64,000 bases of DNA, from assembly GCF_900172335.1 (NCBI RefSeq), contig NZ_FWFX01000004.1, forward strand, positions 186,001 through 250,000, given 5' to 3'. Positions 40,136 to 48,039 of the stretch are shown in pieces. The notes under the pieces are model-generated. The model was not told the origin of the DNA, did not search any database, and worked only from the letters and a program-made list of their open reading frames with translations. Made by a program: the position numbers and the translations under genes. Every line of letters begins with the position of its first letter. Position 1 is the first letter of the stretch. This DNA is from Roseovarius albus (GTDB lineage: Bacteria > Pseudomonadota > Alphaproteobacteria > Rhodobacterales > Rhodobacteraceae).

Positions 40136-41157
40136 GTCTACTTAGAGCCCAAATTGCCCAATGCCGCACAGCCAAACAATGTTTGGTTCGAAAAAAAGAG
40201 TGTAAAGCGAGACTAAGAGACCATAATTGCTGCGAGGTGATCTCAATAGCAACGCCTGATTTCATATCAAACGGGCCATCAACCTTGGGAATTGATTGGC
40301 CTTGCTAGGTCGCTCGACTATGCTTTTCGCAATATTACAACGACTTTTTAGTTCTTTAGGAGATCAAGAATGTTAATCTCTATTTCAGATGATCTTTGGG
40401 TTGTGGACGGAGAATGCGTTAAGTTCTGGGGTTTTGTTTATCCGACAAGATCAGTTGTAGTCCGGTTGAACAACGGCGGTATTTGGGTCTGGTCACCGAT
40501 CCAGTGCAGCGAAGAACTGGCTCGAGAGGTTGCAAATCTAGGCCCGGTTACCCATTTGGTCAGCCCCTGTCCAATCCACCATCTCTTCATTGGTGATTGG
40601 AAAGAGCGGTTTCCAGAGGCCAAAATCTGGGGGCCTCTTTCAACTCAGAAGAAACGTGCAGACTTAACGTTTGAGCCTGCTTTGACAGACGACGCACCCG
40701 ACGATTGGTGCGAAGAAATTGAACAATTCCATGTGGATGAATCGCAGGCCAATGATGAGGTTTTGTTCCTTCACCACAAATCCAACACGCTGATCATGGC
40801 GGATTTTTCCGAAAACTTTACCGATGAGTTTCTCAAAACCCATTGGCGTCCTTGGCAACGGTGGATTGCCCGTCATTGGGGCGTCGTCAAGGGTAAAGGC
40901 TATGCTCCGCTGGACTGGCGCGTCACTTTCCGGAAGCGCACAAAGCTGAAAGAATTGAAAGCCACATTGCTCTCCCGCCCGGTAGAAAATGTCATTATGG
41001 CCCACGGAACCATGCAGATTTCCAATGGGCAAGCCTATCTAAATCAATGCCTGGCATGGATCTGAGCCAAGGATTCCAGCTGGAGTGAATCCGGAAGGGT
41101 TAGTGCCGTAATAAAGCGGACCTTTGGAAGAATGCAGCGAAGGACCGAAAAGTCCGC
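40136..41157. repeat. 1.02-kb direct repeat, copy 1 (with DUF4336 gene)
   Basis: This segment matches 46733-47753 almost base for base, same orientation, with a one-base length difference in an A-run near 40190. It begins at GTCTRCTTAGAGCCC, includes 230 bases of upstream DNA with the palindrome CCAAACAATGTTTGG (40172-40186) and the DUF4336 gene. It ends in GCGGAC...GTCCGC, where the copies diverge. Similarity appears to persist weakly for about 12 bases more (TTGCAGTCATT versus ATGCAGACATT). Confidence 0.95.
40370..41065 (+). CDS. DUF4336-family protein, copy 1
   Basis: A 231-residue protein of the DUF4336 family, which has a metallo-beta-lactamase-like fold but lacks the full HxHxDH zinc motif; HHLFIGDW (residues 70-77) sits in its place. 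Function is unknown. The ATG follows TTAGGAG. It differs from the copy at 46966 at only four residues (Asp8, Ser47, Arg52 and Gln126 here; Gly, Gly, Gln and Arg there), so both reading frames have been kept intact since duplication. Confidence 0.85.
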   Translation: MLISISDDLWVVDGECVKFWGFVYPTRSVVVRLNNGGIWVWSPIQCSEELAREVANLGPVTHLVSPCPIHHLFIGDWKERFPEAKIWGPLSTQKKRADLTFEPALTDDAPDDWCEEIEQFHVDESQANDEVLFLHHKSNTLIMADFSENFTDEFLKTHWRPWQRWIARHWGVVKGKGYAPLDWRVTFRKRTKLKELKATLLSRPVENVIMAHGTMQISNGQAYLNQCLAWI

Positions 41158-41294
41158 ATTGCAGTCATTGGAGTGCACGAACAATTCTTCGTTTCCAATT
41201 TGCGGCTTTCGAGGCGATCAGGACTTGCGCACCTGTAAACAAGCGTCTATACGCGCGTCATTCAATTCGCAGGCATGGGCGGGCCTTTGAGGGA

Positions 41295-41358
41295 GACATC
41301 CTCAAATGTCCACCGGTTGAAGCATCCGCTTCTCATCCCGTGCCGAGGCGTAAACCGG
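41295..41358 (+). promoter_or_regulatory. Structured leader before rpsB
   Basis: Two hairpins lie directly before rpsB: GACAT-ATGTC (41295-41310), then a closed structure in which CCGGTT (41313-41318) pairs with AACCGG (41353-41358), enclosing GAAGC-ATCC-GCTTC (41319-41332). The closing stem abuts the ribosome binding site AAAGGA (41359). S2 genes are often autoregulated through their leaders, so this may be the S2-binding element. Confidence 0.45.
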
Positions 41359-41372
41359 AAAGGATAAAGAAC

Positions 41373-42161
41373 ATGGCTCTTCCTGAGTTCACCATGCGTC
41401 AGCTGCTTGAAGCGGGCGTTCACTTTGGTCACCAAACACAGCGCTGGAATCCCCGTATGGGCGAGTACATCTACGGCTCGCGCAATGGCATCCACATCAT
41501 GGACCTGACACAGACCGCGCCAATGCTGGACGTCGCGTTAAACGCGATCCGCGAAACTGTTGCCAAAGGCGGTCGTTTGCTGTTCGTTGGGACCAAGCGC
41601 CAAGCATCGACTCCAGTTGCCGAAGCGGCAGAGAAATGCGCGCAATACTACATGAACCACCGTTGGTTGGGCGGCACGCTGACCAACTGGCAAACCGTTT
41701 CCAAGTCGATCCAGCGTCTGAAGCAGATCAACGAGCAGCTGGAAGGCGGCGCTGATGGTCTGACCAAAAAAGAGCGTCTGGGCATTGAGCGCGACCAGGA
41801 GAAGCTGCAAGCGTCTCTGGGCGGCATCACCGAAATGGGTGGCGTGCCTGACATGCTGTTCGTCATTGACGTGAAAAAAGAAGCACTGGCCATCGCCGAA
41901 GCCAACAAACTGGGTATCCCGGTTGTTGCTGTTGTCGACACCAACTGCTCGCCCGATGGTGTTGACTACATCATACCAGGCAATGACGACGCAGCACGTG
42001 CAATTGCACTGTACACCGATCTGGTTTCACGCGCGGCTCTGGACGGCATGACCGCTCAGATGGGTGCGGCAGGTGTCGATCTGGGTGCTCTGGAAGAAGC
42101 GCCAGCAGAAGAAGCGATTGCCGAAGAAGCCCCAGCTGAAGCTGCTGCTGCAGAAGGCTAA
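41373..42161 (+). CDS. rpsB: 30S ribosomal protein S2
   Basis: A 262-residue small-subunit protein. From [15 protein letters not shown], including [11 protein letters not shown] and the GGTLTNWQT segment, it is typical S2. The C-terminal 20 or so residues form an Ala/Glu-rich acidic tail, common in alphaproteobacteria. The ATG at 41373 follows AAAGGA. Upstream frames in the same register are leader. It forms the conserved operon with tsf. It is unusual only in lying just downstream of repeat copy 1. Confidence 0.97.
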   Translation: MALPEFTMRQLLEAGVHFGHQTQRWNPRMGEYIYGSRNGIHIMDLTQTAPMLDVALNAIRETVAKGGRLLFVGTKRQASTPVAEAAEKCAQYYMNHRWLGGTLTNWQTVSKSIQRLKQINEQLEGGADGLTKKERLGIERDQEKLQASLGGITEMGGVPDMLFVIDVKKEALAIAEANKLGIPVVAVVDTNCSPDGVDYIIPGNDDAARAIALYTDLVSRAALDGMTAQMGAAGVDLGALEEAPAEEAIAEEAPAEAAAAEG

Positions 42162-42183
42162 GCCGCTTTCACGCAAATGATAC

Positions 42184-42205
42184 GGGCGGCTGTTATCTGC
42201 CGCCC
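42184..42205 (+). terminator. Attenuator-like hairpin between rpsB and tsf
   Basis: GGGCGGC (42184-42190) pairs with GCCGCCC (42199-42205) around an 8-base loop. No T-run follows, so it more likely stabilises the rpsB message than ends it. tsf starts 31 bases later with its own AAGGAG. Confidence 0.55.
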
Positions 42206-42235
42206 ACGACCCACGTTATTCTAAGGAGAACCAAG

Positions 42236-43111
42236 ATGGCGATTACAGCTGCTATGGTTAAAGAACTGCGCGACAGCACTGGCGCAGGCATGATGGACGC
42301 GAAAAAAGCGTTGACCGAAAACGATGGCGACATGGAAGCGGCGGTGGACTGGCTGCGCACCAAAGGTCTGGCGAAAGCGGCCAAGAAATCCGGCCGTACG
42401 GCGGCTGAAGGTCTGGTTGCGGTCAAAGTTGACGGTGGCAAAGGTGTTGCTGTTGAAGTGAATTCGGAAACCGATTTCGTTGCCAAGAATGCTGACTTCC
42501 AGAACATGGTAGCATCGGTTGCAGCTGTTGCTCTTGGCACGTCTAACATTGACGAGCTGAAGGCGGCGGATCTGGACGGTAAAACCGTTGAAGAAACCAT
42601 CACTGCAAAAGTGGCCACCATTGGTGAAAACATGTCCGTGCGCCGTATGGCCGCGCTGGAAGGCGACAATGTTGTAGCTTACGTGCACAACGCAGCCGCT
42701 GACGGCATGGGCAAAATCGGTGTTCTGGTTGCGCTGAAAGGCGGCGACGAGGCGTTCGGCAAGCAGGTTGCGATGCACATCGCGGCGACCAACCCTGCCG
42801 CGCTGAACGAGGCCGAGCTGGACCAAGCTGTTGTTGAAAAAGAAAAGCAGGTTCAGATCGACATCGCGCGCGAGTCGGGCAAGCCAGAAAACATCATCGA
42901 AAACATGATCAAAGGCCGCATGAAAAAATTCATGGCCGAGATCACGCTGGTGAACCAGGCATTCGTCATAAACCCAGATCTGACCGTTGAAGCCGCGGCC
43001 AAAGAAGCCGGCGCAGAAATCACCGGTTACGTGCGTCTGGAAGTGGGCGAAGGCATCGAAGTCGAAAAAGAAGACTTCGCCGCCGAGGTTGCCAAAGCAG
43101 CCCAAGGCTAA
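42236..43111 (+). CDS. tsf: Translation elongation factor Ts
   Basis: The nucleotide exchange factor for EF-Tu. The 291-residue product opens with a UBA-like domain ([20 protein letters not shown]) and carries the TDFVAKN motif that contacts EF-Tu, followed by two core subdomains. Good ribosome binding site (AAGGAG). It ends the rpsB-tsf operon, with a strong terminator 27 bases past the stop. Confidence 0.97.
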   Translation: MAITAAMVKELRDSTGAGMMDAKKALTENDGDMEAAVDWLRTKGLAKAAKKSGRTAAEGLVAVKVDGGKGVAVEVNSETDFVAKNADFQNMVASVAAVALGTSNIDELKAADLDGKTVEETITAKVATIGENMSVRRMAALEGDNVVAYVHNAAADGMGKIGVLVALKGGDEAFGKQVAMHIAATNPAALNEAELDQAVVEKEKQVQIDIARESGKPENIIENMIKGRMKKFMAEITLVNQAFVINPDLTVEAAAKEAGAEITGYVRLEVGEGIEVEKEDFAAEVAKAAQG

Positions 43112-43137
43112 GCTTACGCTTCATGGCTAAGAATTCA

Positions 43138-43160
43138 GGGCACCTTCGGGTGCCCTTTTT
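43138..43160 (+). terminator. Terminator of rpsB-tsf
   Basis: GGGCACC (43138-43144) and GGTGCCC (43149-43155) form a perfect stem with the very stable loop TTCG, followed by TTTTT. The T-run touches the stop codon of the convergent acetyltransferase. Confidence 0.93.
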
Positions 43161-43714
43161 CATTGATCACGCGATGTGCTGTCGAGTGAAATTTGATAGT
43201 CCAGCTGTTGCATGGTTTGGCCGAAAGCCGTTGACCAAAATCTGTTTGCAACTTCAAATCCAAAACTTTCATATAATCGACATGCTTCAGGATGCCGGTC
43301 AAAGGTGGAAACAACAACAGTTTCAATGCCATTCAGCCCTGCGTTGGCCAAGACATTGCGCAGCATACGCGACCCTATCCCCTGACCACGGTGCGCGTGC
43401 TCAATAAAAAACAGTCGTATGCGTCCAACGGTTGCGGTTTCCGAACTAAAGAATATGCAGCCGACCGGTCGGGCCGTTGATTCAGTTATGAGATAGTTGG
43501 ATTCCGGGTTTGATATTTTATCTTCCAATACGTCCAAAGCGGCATCCACTGCGTTGGTGAATATCACATCAAAATTGTGGAAAGACTGATAGAAATGTGA
43601 ATTGGCTTTGAGAACCCAAGGACGATCACTGCGTTGATAAGGGCGAAACGTAACCAAATCACACGATCCACATTGTGAAGATAGCAATGGATTGAAGTTA
43701 GTTTGGAATGTCAA
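43160..43714 (-). CDS. GNAT-family N-acetyltransferase
   Basis: A 184-residue acetyltransferase. The acetyl-CoA-binding motif A is FFIEHAHRGQGIGSRML, followed by motif B (CRLYESFGFEV). An N-terminal extension of about 20 residues includes two Cys. Some relatives are fused to MarR regulators; here it stands alone. Substrate unknown. It is AT-richer than rpsB-tsf. Confidence 0.85.
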   Translation of the reverse strand: MTFQTNFNPLLSSQCGSCDLVTFRPYQRSDRPWVLKANSHFYQSFHNFDVIFTNAVDAALDVLEDKISNPESNYLITESTARPVGCIFFSSETATVGRIRLFFIEHAHRGQGIGSRMLRNVLANAGLNGIETVVVSTFDRHPEACRLYESFGFEVANRFWSTAFGQTMQQLDYQISLDSTSRDQ

Positions 43715-43922
43715 GAATGGTCAATATAGGCGCTAAATTAACGTTTGCGGCCTGATTTTAACTTTTGCGTAAATTCATGTGGTGTTATGGTCGCGCTCAG
43801 CACACGGCGATGGCGTCGCCGGGGGCAGGGGCCCTTGCTTTTTATAACATTCCTGTACGCCGGGACTTTCAATCAGGAGATTGAAGGCCGGGCCTTTTCT
43901 CCGACAGTGCAGGAGATGCGGC

Positions 43923-45047
43923 ATGTCATGGTCGCCCGATAATACCCAAGTGAACAGCTGGAACGAATGGGATCCGCTGAAGCATGTCATCGTTGGCCGT
44001 GCGGATGATTGCCATATTCCACCAGAGGAACCCGCACTTGATGCCAAAGTTCCGGAAGACAGCGACATGCGCGGGCAGTGGGGCAGGCGGCCGCAGGAAA
44101 CGATTGATCGGGCGAATGAGTTGCTGGACAATTTTGCCAATCAGCTGAAGGCGCGCGGCATTCGCGTGGATCGGCCGACATCGATTGATCATTCTCAGCC
44201 AGCAACAACACCCGATTTTCATACAGACAGCCAGTTTGGCTGCATGCCCCCGCGTGATGTTCTGCTGACCGTGGGTTCTGAAATTCTGGAAGCGACGATG
44301 TCTTATCGTTGCCGCTGGTTTGAGTATTTGAACTATCGGCCATTGATGCAGCAGTATTGGGATGAAGATTCTAACTTTCGTCACGAAGCCGCACCCAAGC
44401 CGCGCCTGACCGATGCGGATTATCACCCGGATTATTTGTCAGAAAAAATCGGTGTGGAAAAACGCTTGAAATGGGCAGAAGAAAAGTTCTTTGTCACTAC
44501 CGAAGAAGAGCCTTTGTTTGATGCAGCCGATGTTCTACGCTTTGGCAAGGATCTGGTCGTTCAGCATGGTTTTACCACCAACCAAAAAGGCGTTGAGTGG
44601 CTTCGTCGCCATTTCATTGATCACCGCGTGCACACCGTGAATTTCCCTGGCGATCCGTATCCAATTCATATCGACGCGACCTTCACACCGCTGCGCCCGG
44701 GATTGATTGTCAACAACCCACAGCGCCGTTTGCCAGAAGATCAGCGCAAGATGTTCTATGACAACGATTGGGAAATTGTCGATGCCGCACAACCAGCGCA
44801 CAATACGCCACCGCCGCTTTGTTATTCTTCTACCTGGTTAAGCATGAATGTTCTGGTGCTGGACCCGAAAACCGTCTGTGTCGAAAAGTCTGAAGTGTAT
44901 CAAGCCGAGCAGATGGACAAGCTGGGCATGGAAGTGGTTGAGGTCGAACTACGTGACGCCTATGCATTTGGCGGCGGTCTACATTGTTGTACCGCAGATG
45001 TATATCGCGAAGGCACCTGCGAAGACTATTTCCCAAGCCTGAGTTAA
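43923..45047 (+). CDS. Glycine amidinotransferase-like enzyme (AGAT family)
   Basis: A 374-residue amidinotransferase similar along its length to vertebrate L-arginine:glycine amidinotransferase and to bacterial inosamine-phosphate amidinotransferases. The catalytic triad is present: Asp203 in DAADVLRFGKD, His249 in PIHIDATF and Cys355 in GGGLHCCTADV. It would move the amidino group of arginine to an amine acceptor, through a Cys-bound intermediate. The ATG at 43923 has AGGAGAT before it; an upstream in-frame stretch is leader. The acceptor (glycine, an inosamine or another amine) is not revealed by context. Confidence 0.88.
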   Translation: MSWSPDNTQVNSWNEWDPLKHVIVGRADDCHIPPEEPALDAKVPEDSDMRGQWGRRPQETIDRANELLDNFANQLKARGIRVDRPTSIDHSQPATTPDFHTDSQFGCMPPRDVLLTVGSEILEATMSYRCRWFEYLNYRPLMQQYWDEDSNFRHEAAPKPRLTDADYHPDYLSEKIGVEKRLKWAEEKFFVTTEEEPLFDAADVLRFGKDLVVQHGFTTNQKGVEWLRRHFIDHRVHTVNFPGDPYPIHIDATFTPLRPGLIVNNPQRRLPEDQRKMFYDNDWEIVDAAQPAHNTPPPLCYSSTWLSMNVLVLDPKTVCVEKSEVYQAEQMDKLGMEVVEVELRDAYAFGGGLHCCTADVYREGTCEDYFPSLS

Positions 45048-45052
45048 AAAGT

Positions 45053-45084
45053 AAAGGTACCGCCTTTTGCAGGGGCGGCACCTT
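45053..45084. terminator. Hairpin after the amidinotransferase gene
   Basis: AAGGTACCGCC (45054-45064) and GGCGGCACCTT (45074-45084) pair with one mismatch. The minus strand has the T-rich flank (ACTTTTTAAC), so it could end minus-strand transcripts from the luxR gene as well as plus-strand ones. Confidence 0.5.
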
Positions 45085-45131
45085 AAAAATCCAACTGCCC
45101 TGTTTCGGGGATGAAATGACAGTTAGGTAGC

Positions 45132-45222
45132 GCCGGACACCAATTCGAAAAGTTGAAACGGTGCCCGGCATCCGGTAGACCCGGACAATCGGAAGGACCT
45201 CAGAATATTGAGGATTGCCGAT
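45132..45222. other. Run of three inverted repeats in the gap before luxR
   Basis: Stems are GCCGGACACC/GGTGCCCGGC (45132-45141 with 45160-45169, one mismatch), TCCGG/CCGGA (45171-45175 with 45181-45185) and ATCGG..CCTCA/TGAGG..CCGAT (45188-45202 with 45209-45222). They fill most of a 295-base gap without genes. Strand is not determined. Confidence 0.45.
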
Positions 45223-45342
45223 CAAATGTTCCCTGGCTCAAAGCCACCACTCACGGAACCCGTTTATAATGCCCAATAAATTGCATTCAGAAAAGTAGGC
45301 TATTCTGTTCTATCCGTTAGTATATTGTAAATGAACAAAACT

Positions 45343-46092
45343 TTATGCATCCAAGACGAACATTTGATTTTGAAATGCAGCTTTAAGGACAGCTTGCGCG
45401 GTTGTTTCAACGCTAAGGGCTTCTCGTGCGAGTCGCAGATGCTTTTCGATAGTGGCTGGTGTCAATTCTAAAAGCACTGCAATGTCCTGAATTGTTTTTC
45501 CGTCACCTACCCAAACAAGAACCTCACGCTGACGCCGGGTCAAGGCGCGTCCGGGGGCGTCATAGGGCAGGGTGAGGATCCTGAGATGAACAACATTATT
45601 AAGAGCGATGATGTCTTCACCATGTTCTTTCCAGACCTCATCAGCCTCTTGTTGCGACATACCTTCGCGCGCGGTCAGTGCGATCGCGCCTTTGGTTCGT
45701 GGAGAGATCGATTTAAAGCTGATTGAATACCCGGCGACAACGCCCATTGACCGATTGAAGTCAAATACCTTGCGCTCGGACAGGGTTCCAGTTTGCATCA
45801 TTTGTGCCATCACTGACCAGCTGCAGGCTCCATCGTTTTCCAAGGACCAACGCACCATCGGGGCGTGAAAATAAAGCCCTTCACCTATGAAAACATCTGT
45901 ATAGCTTGTGTCATGATTGGTCAGAAGAACAAAGTCATTGGGATCGCCTAAAGATGTCGCAGTGCGGTATCTGGTATAGCCATACATGATCCGGTCAAAA
46001 CCGAATTCGGCCATCTGTCGGGTATGGAAGTCCCAAAGTTCTTCAATATTCGAGAAATTAAGTATCTTAAGTAAGCGCTTTGTTTCAATCAT
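45343..46092 (-). CDS. LuxR-family regulator with autoinducer-binding-like domain
   Basis: A 249-residue protein: N-terminal autoinducer-binding-like domain (about 10-165) and C-terminal LuxR helix-turn-helix (ALTRRQREVLVWVGDGKTIQDIAVLL, then TPATIEKHLRLAREAL). In the ligand domain YFHAPMVRW occupies the place of the usual Asp-Pro pair, with Ala before Pro, which suggests altered or lost AHL binding. No luxI synthase is nearby, so it is a LuxR solo. Its first 8 bases overlap the end of aroQ, so the two are translated from one transcript. Confidence 0.83.
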   Translation of the reverse strand: MIETKRLLKILNFSNIEELWDFHTRQMAEFGFDRIMYGYTRYRTATSLGDPNDFVLLTNHDTSYTDVFIGEGLYFHAPMVRWSLENDGACSWSVMAQMMQTGTLSERKVFDFNRSMGVVAGYSISFKSISPRTKGAIALTAREGMSQQEADEVWKEHGEDIIALNNVVHLRILTLPYDAPGRALTRRQREVLVWVGDGKTIQDIAVLLELTPATIEKHLRLAREALSVETTAQAVLKAAFQNQMFVLDA

Positions 46093-46528
46093 GATTTTGT
46101 AAATGGTTCAGCATTGCATCAATCGCCATAAGATACCCATATGCGCCAAAACCACAAATTACACCAACAGCTACTTTGGCAATATAGGAGGTGTGTCGGA
46201 ACTCTTCACGCGCGTGAACATTTGATAGATGAAGCTCGATTGTCGGGATCTCGGCTGAGCTGATTGCATCCATTAAGGCGATCGAAGTATGAGTGTAAGC
46301 TCCAGCATTAAGAATTATGCCGTCCTGTGTATTACGTGCTTTGTGAATGAAATCAATCAATTCACCTTCAGAGTTAGACTGCTCAAAACTCAAAGTAACA
46401 GACTTATCTAAGGCAAGAGCCTTGCTCGCATCTTCTATATCTTTCAAAGTTGTGCTGCCATAGATGTGAGGCTGACGTTTACCAAGAAGATTGAGATTGG
46501 GGCCGTTCAAAATAAGAATTGAGGTCAT
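46085..46528 (-). CDS. aroQ: Type II 3-dehydroquinate dehydratase
   Basis: Converts 3-dehydroquinate to 3-dehydroshikimate. The 147-residue product has NGPNLNLLGKRQPHIYG with catalytic Tyr23, the NAGAYTHTSIAL segment and the HLSNVHAREEFRHTS loop with the active-site His. All key residues are present. It is AT-richer than surrounding genes. Roseobacters commonly keep the housekeeping aroQ beside accB-accC, so this copy, coupled to a LuxR gene, may be an extra one making dehydroshikimate or protocatechuate for another purpose. Confidence 0.9.
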   Translation of the reverse strand: MTSILILNGPNLNLLGKRQPHIYGSTTLKDIEDASKALALDKSVTLSFEQSNSEGELIDFIHKARNTQDGIILNAGAYTHTSIALMDAISSAEIPTIELHLSNVHAREEFRHTSYIAKVAVGVICGFGAYGYLMAIDAMLNHLQNHD

Positions 46529-46643
46529 GAGTATCGTTCCTGAGATATTATATAATTAATCAAGGATATAGCCGGCTGTCGACCCCTCAGATGCACAATG
46601 TATACTTAACATAATACTAATTATGCGAATTTACGATGAACAG

Positions 46644-46694
46644 TGAGACTCCTGTAAGTTTCCCTTAAAATTGAGACTCCTATTTTGAGACTCC
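46644..46694. repeat. Three direct repeats TGAGACTCC, possible IS-end remnant
   Basis: TGAGACTCC occurs at 46644, 46672 and 46686, 28 and 14 bases apart, just left of repeat copy 2. Multiple short terminal repeats of this sort are typical of IS21-family ends. No transposase gene is present, so at most a remnant. Confidence 0.4.
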
Positions 46695-46732
46695 CCTGCG
46701 TTTGTTTTCAATGGTCGATGAGTTTCACCAAA

Positions 46733-47753
46733 GTCTGCTTAGAGCCCAAATTGCCCAATGCCGCACAGCCAAACAATGTTTGGTTCGCAAAAAGAGTGTA
46801 AAGCGAGACTATGAGACCGTAATTGCTGCGAGGTGATCTCAATATCAACGCCTGATTTTATATCAAACGAGCCATCAACCTTGGGAATTGATTGGCCTTG
46901 CCAGGTCGCTCGACTATGCATTTCGCAATATTACAACGACTTTTTAATTCTTTAGGAGATCAAGAATGTTAATCTCTATTTCAGATGGTCTTTGGGTTGT
47001 GGACGGAGAATGCGTTAAGTTCTGGGGTTTTGTTTATCCGACAAGATCAGTTGTAGTCCGGTTGAACAACGGCGGTATTTGGGTCTGGTCACCGATCCAG
47101 TGCGGCGAAGAACTGGCTCAAGAGGTCGCAAATCTAGGCCCGGTTACCCATTTGGTCAGCCCCTGTCCAATCCACCATCTCTTCATTGGTGATTGGAAAG
47201 AGCGGTTTCCAGAGGCCAAAATCTGGGGGCCTCTTTCAACTCAGAAGAAACGTGCAGACTTAACGTTTGAGCCTGCTTTGACAGACGACGCACCCGACGA
47301 TTGGTGCGAAGAAATTGAACAATTCCATGTGGATGAATCGCGGGCCAATGATGAGGTTTTGTTCCTTCACCACAAATCCAACACGCTGATCATGGCGGAT
47401 TTTTCCGAAAACTTTACCGATGAGTTTCTCAAAACCCATTGGCGTCCTTGGCAACGGTGGATTGCCCGTCATTGGGGCGTCGTCAAGGGTAAAGGCTATG
47501 CTCCGCTGGACTGGCGCGTCACTTTCCGGAAGCGCACAAAGCTGAAAGAATTGAAAGCCACATTGCTCTCCCGCCCGGTAGAAAATGTCATTATGGCCCA
47601 CGGAACCATGCAGATTTCCAATGGGCAAGCTTATCTAAATCAATGCCTGGCATGGATCTGAGCCAAGGATTCCAGCTGGAGTGAATCCGGAAGGGTTAAT
47701 GCCGTAATAAAGCGGACCTTTGGAAGAATGCAGCGAAGGACCGAAAAGTCCGC
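46733..47753. repeat. 1.02-kb direct repeat, copy 2 (with DUF4336 gene)
   Basis: The partner of 40136-41157, with scattered single-base differences. The palindrome CCAAACAATGTTTGG lies at 46769-46783. It starts 39 bases after the last TGAGACTCC repeat. Upstream, one difference removes a stop in a minus-strand frame, leaving a 60-codon frame that I do not regard as a gene. Confidence 0.95.
46966..47661 (+). CDS. DUF4336-family protein, copy 2
   Basis: A 231-residue near-copy of the protein at 40370 (four differences: Gly8, Gly47, Gln52, Arg126). HHLFIGDW at 70-77 and the C-terminal NVIMAHG are unchanged. The ribosome binding site (TTAGGAG) and some 230 bases upstream are also conserved, so both copies are probably expressed in the same way. 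Function unknown. Confidence 0.85.
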   Translation: MLISISDGLWVVDGECVKFWGFVYPTRSVVVRLNNGGIWVWSPIQCGEELAQEVANLGPVTHLVSPCPIHHLFIGDWKERFPEAKIWGPLSTQKKRADLTFEPALTDDAPDDWCEEIEQFHVDESRANDEVLFLHHKSNTLIMADFSENFTDEFLKTHWRPWQRWIARHWGVVKGKGYAPLDWRVTFRKRTKLKELKATLLSRPVENVIMAHGTMQISNGQAYLNQCLAWI

Positions 47754-48039
47754 TATGCAGACATTTAAGCGCCCTGCCCTGACATCAACAAGTGTCGCGG
47801 TCCACATATCGCTTACACTGGCGTCAGACGCGAGGGGCGTCACGTCATCAGCAGCATGCGAACAGTCCGGTACTATTTGGGAAAACAGCCGAACCTTAGC
47901 GAGATGCTGTTAAAATTCTCCTGAAATAATGCTGAACAAATTAGCAAACCGTTCGATCTAAATTCTCTCGTTTTTTTATACCCATTGTCGCAAGGTAACT
48001 TTCTGCTTACATAGCAAAAAAGATTAACCACGGATCGCC
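47754..48039. other. Gene-free stretch after repeat copy 2
   Basis: About 290 bases (380 from the DUF4336 stop). One overlapping 61-codon plus-strand frame (47728-47913) has no ribosome binding site and no resemblance to known proteins. Otherwise nothing but the probable promoter of the DUF502 gene. Confidence 0.4.

Noticed and set aside
43715-45342. Guanidine riboswitch near the amidinotransferase gene
   Set aside because: Neither the leader (43715-43922) nor the structured gap (45132-45222) shows the conserved loops of guanidine-I, II or III riboswitches.
46739-46921. 60-codon minus-strand frame inside the upstream part of repeat copy 2
   Set aside because: In copy 1 the same frame is broken by a stop. 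There is no ribosome binding site and no resemblance to known proteins, so it is most likely noncoding.
40136-47753. Composite transposon
   Set aside because: The flanking repeats encode DUF4336 proteins, not transposases; they lack terminal inverted repeats, and no target-site duplication is visible.
47728-47913. 61-codon plus-strand frame spanning the end of repeat copy 2
   Set aside because: It starts inside the end-of-repeat hairpin, lacks a ribosome binding site and has a composition unlike coding DNA here.
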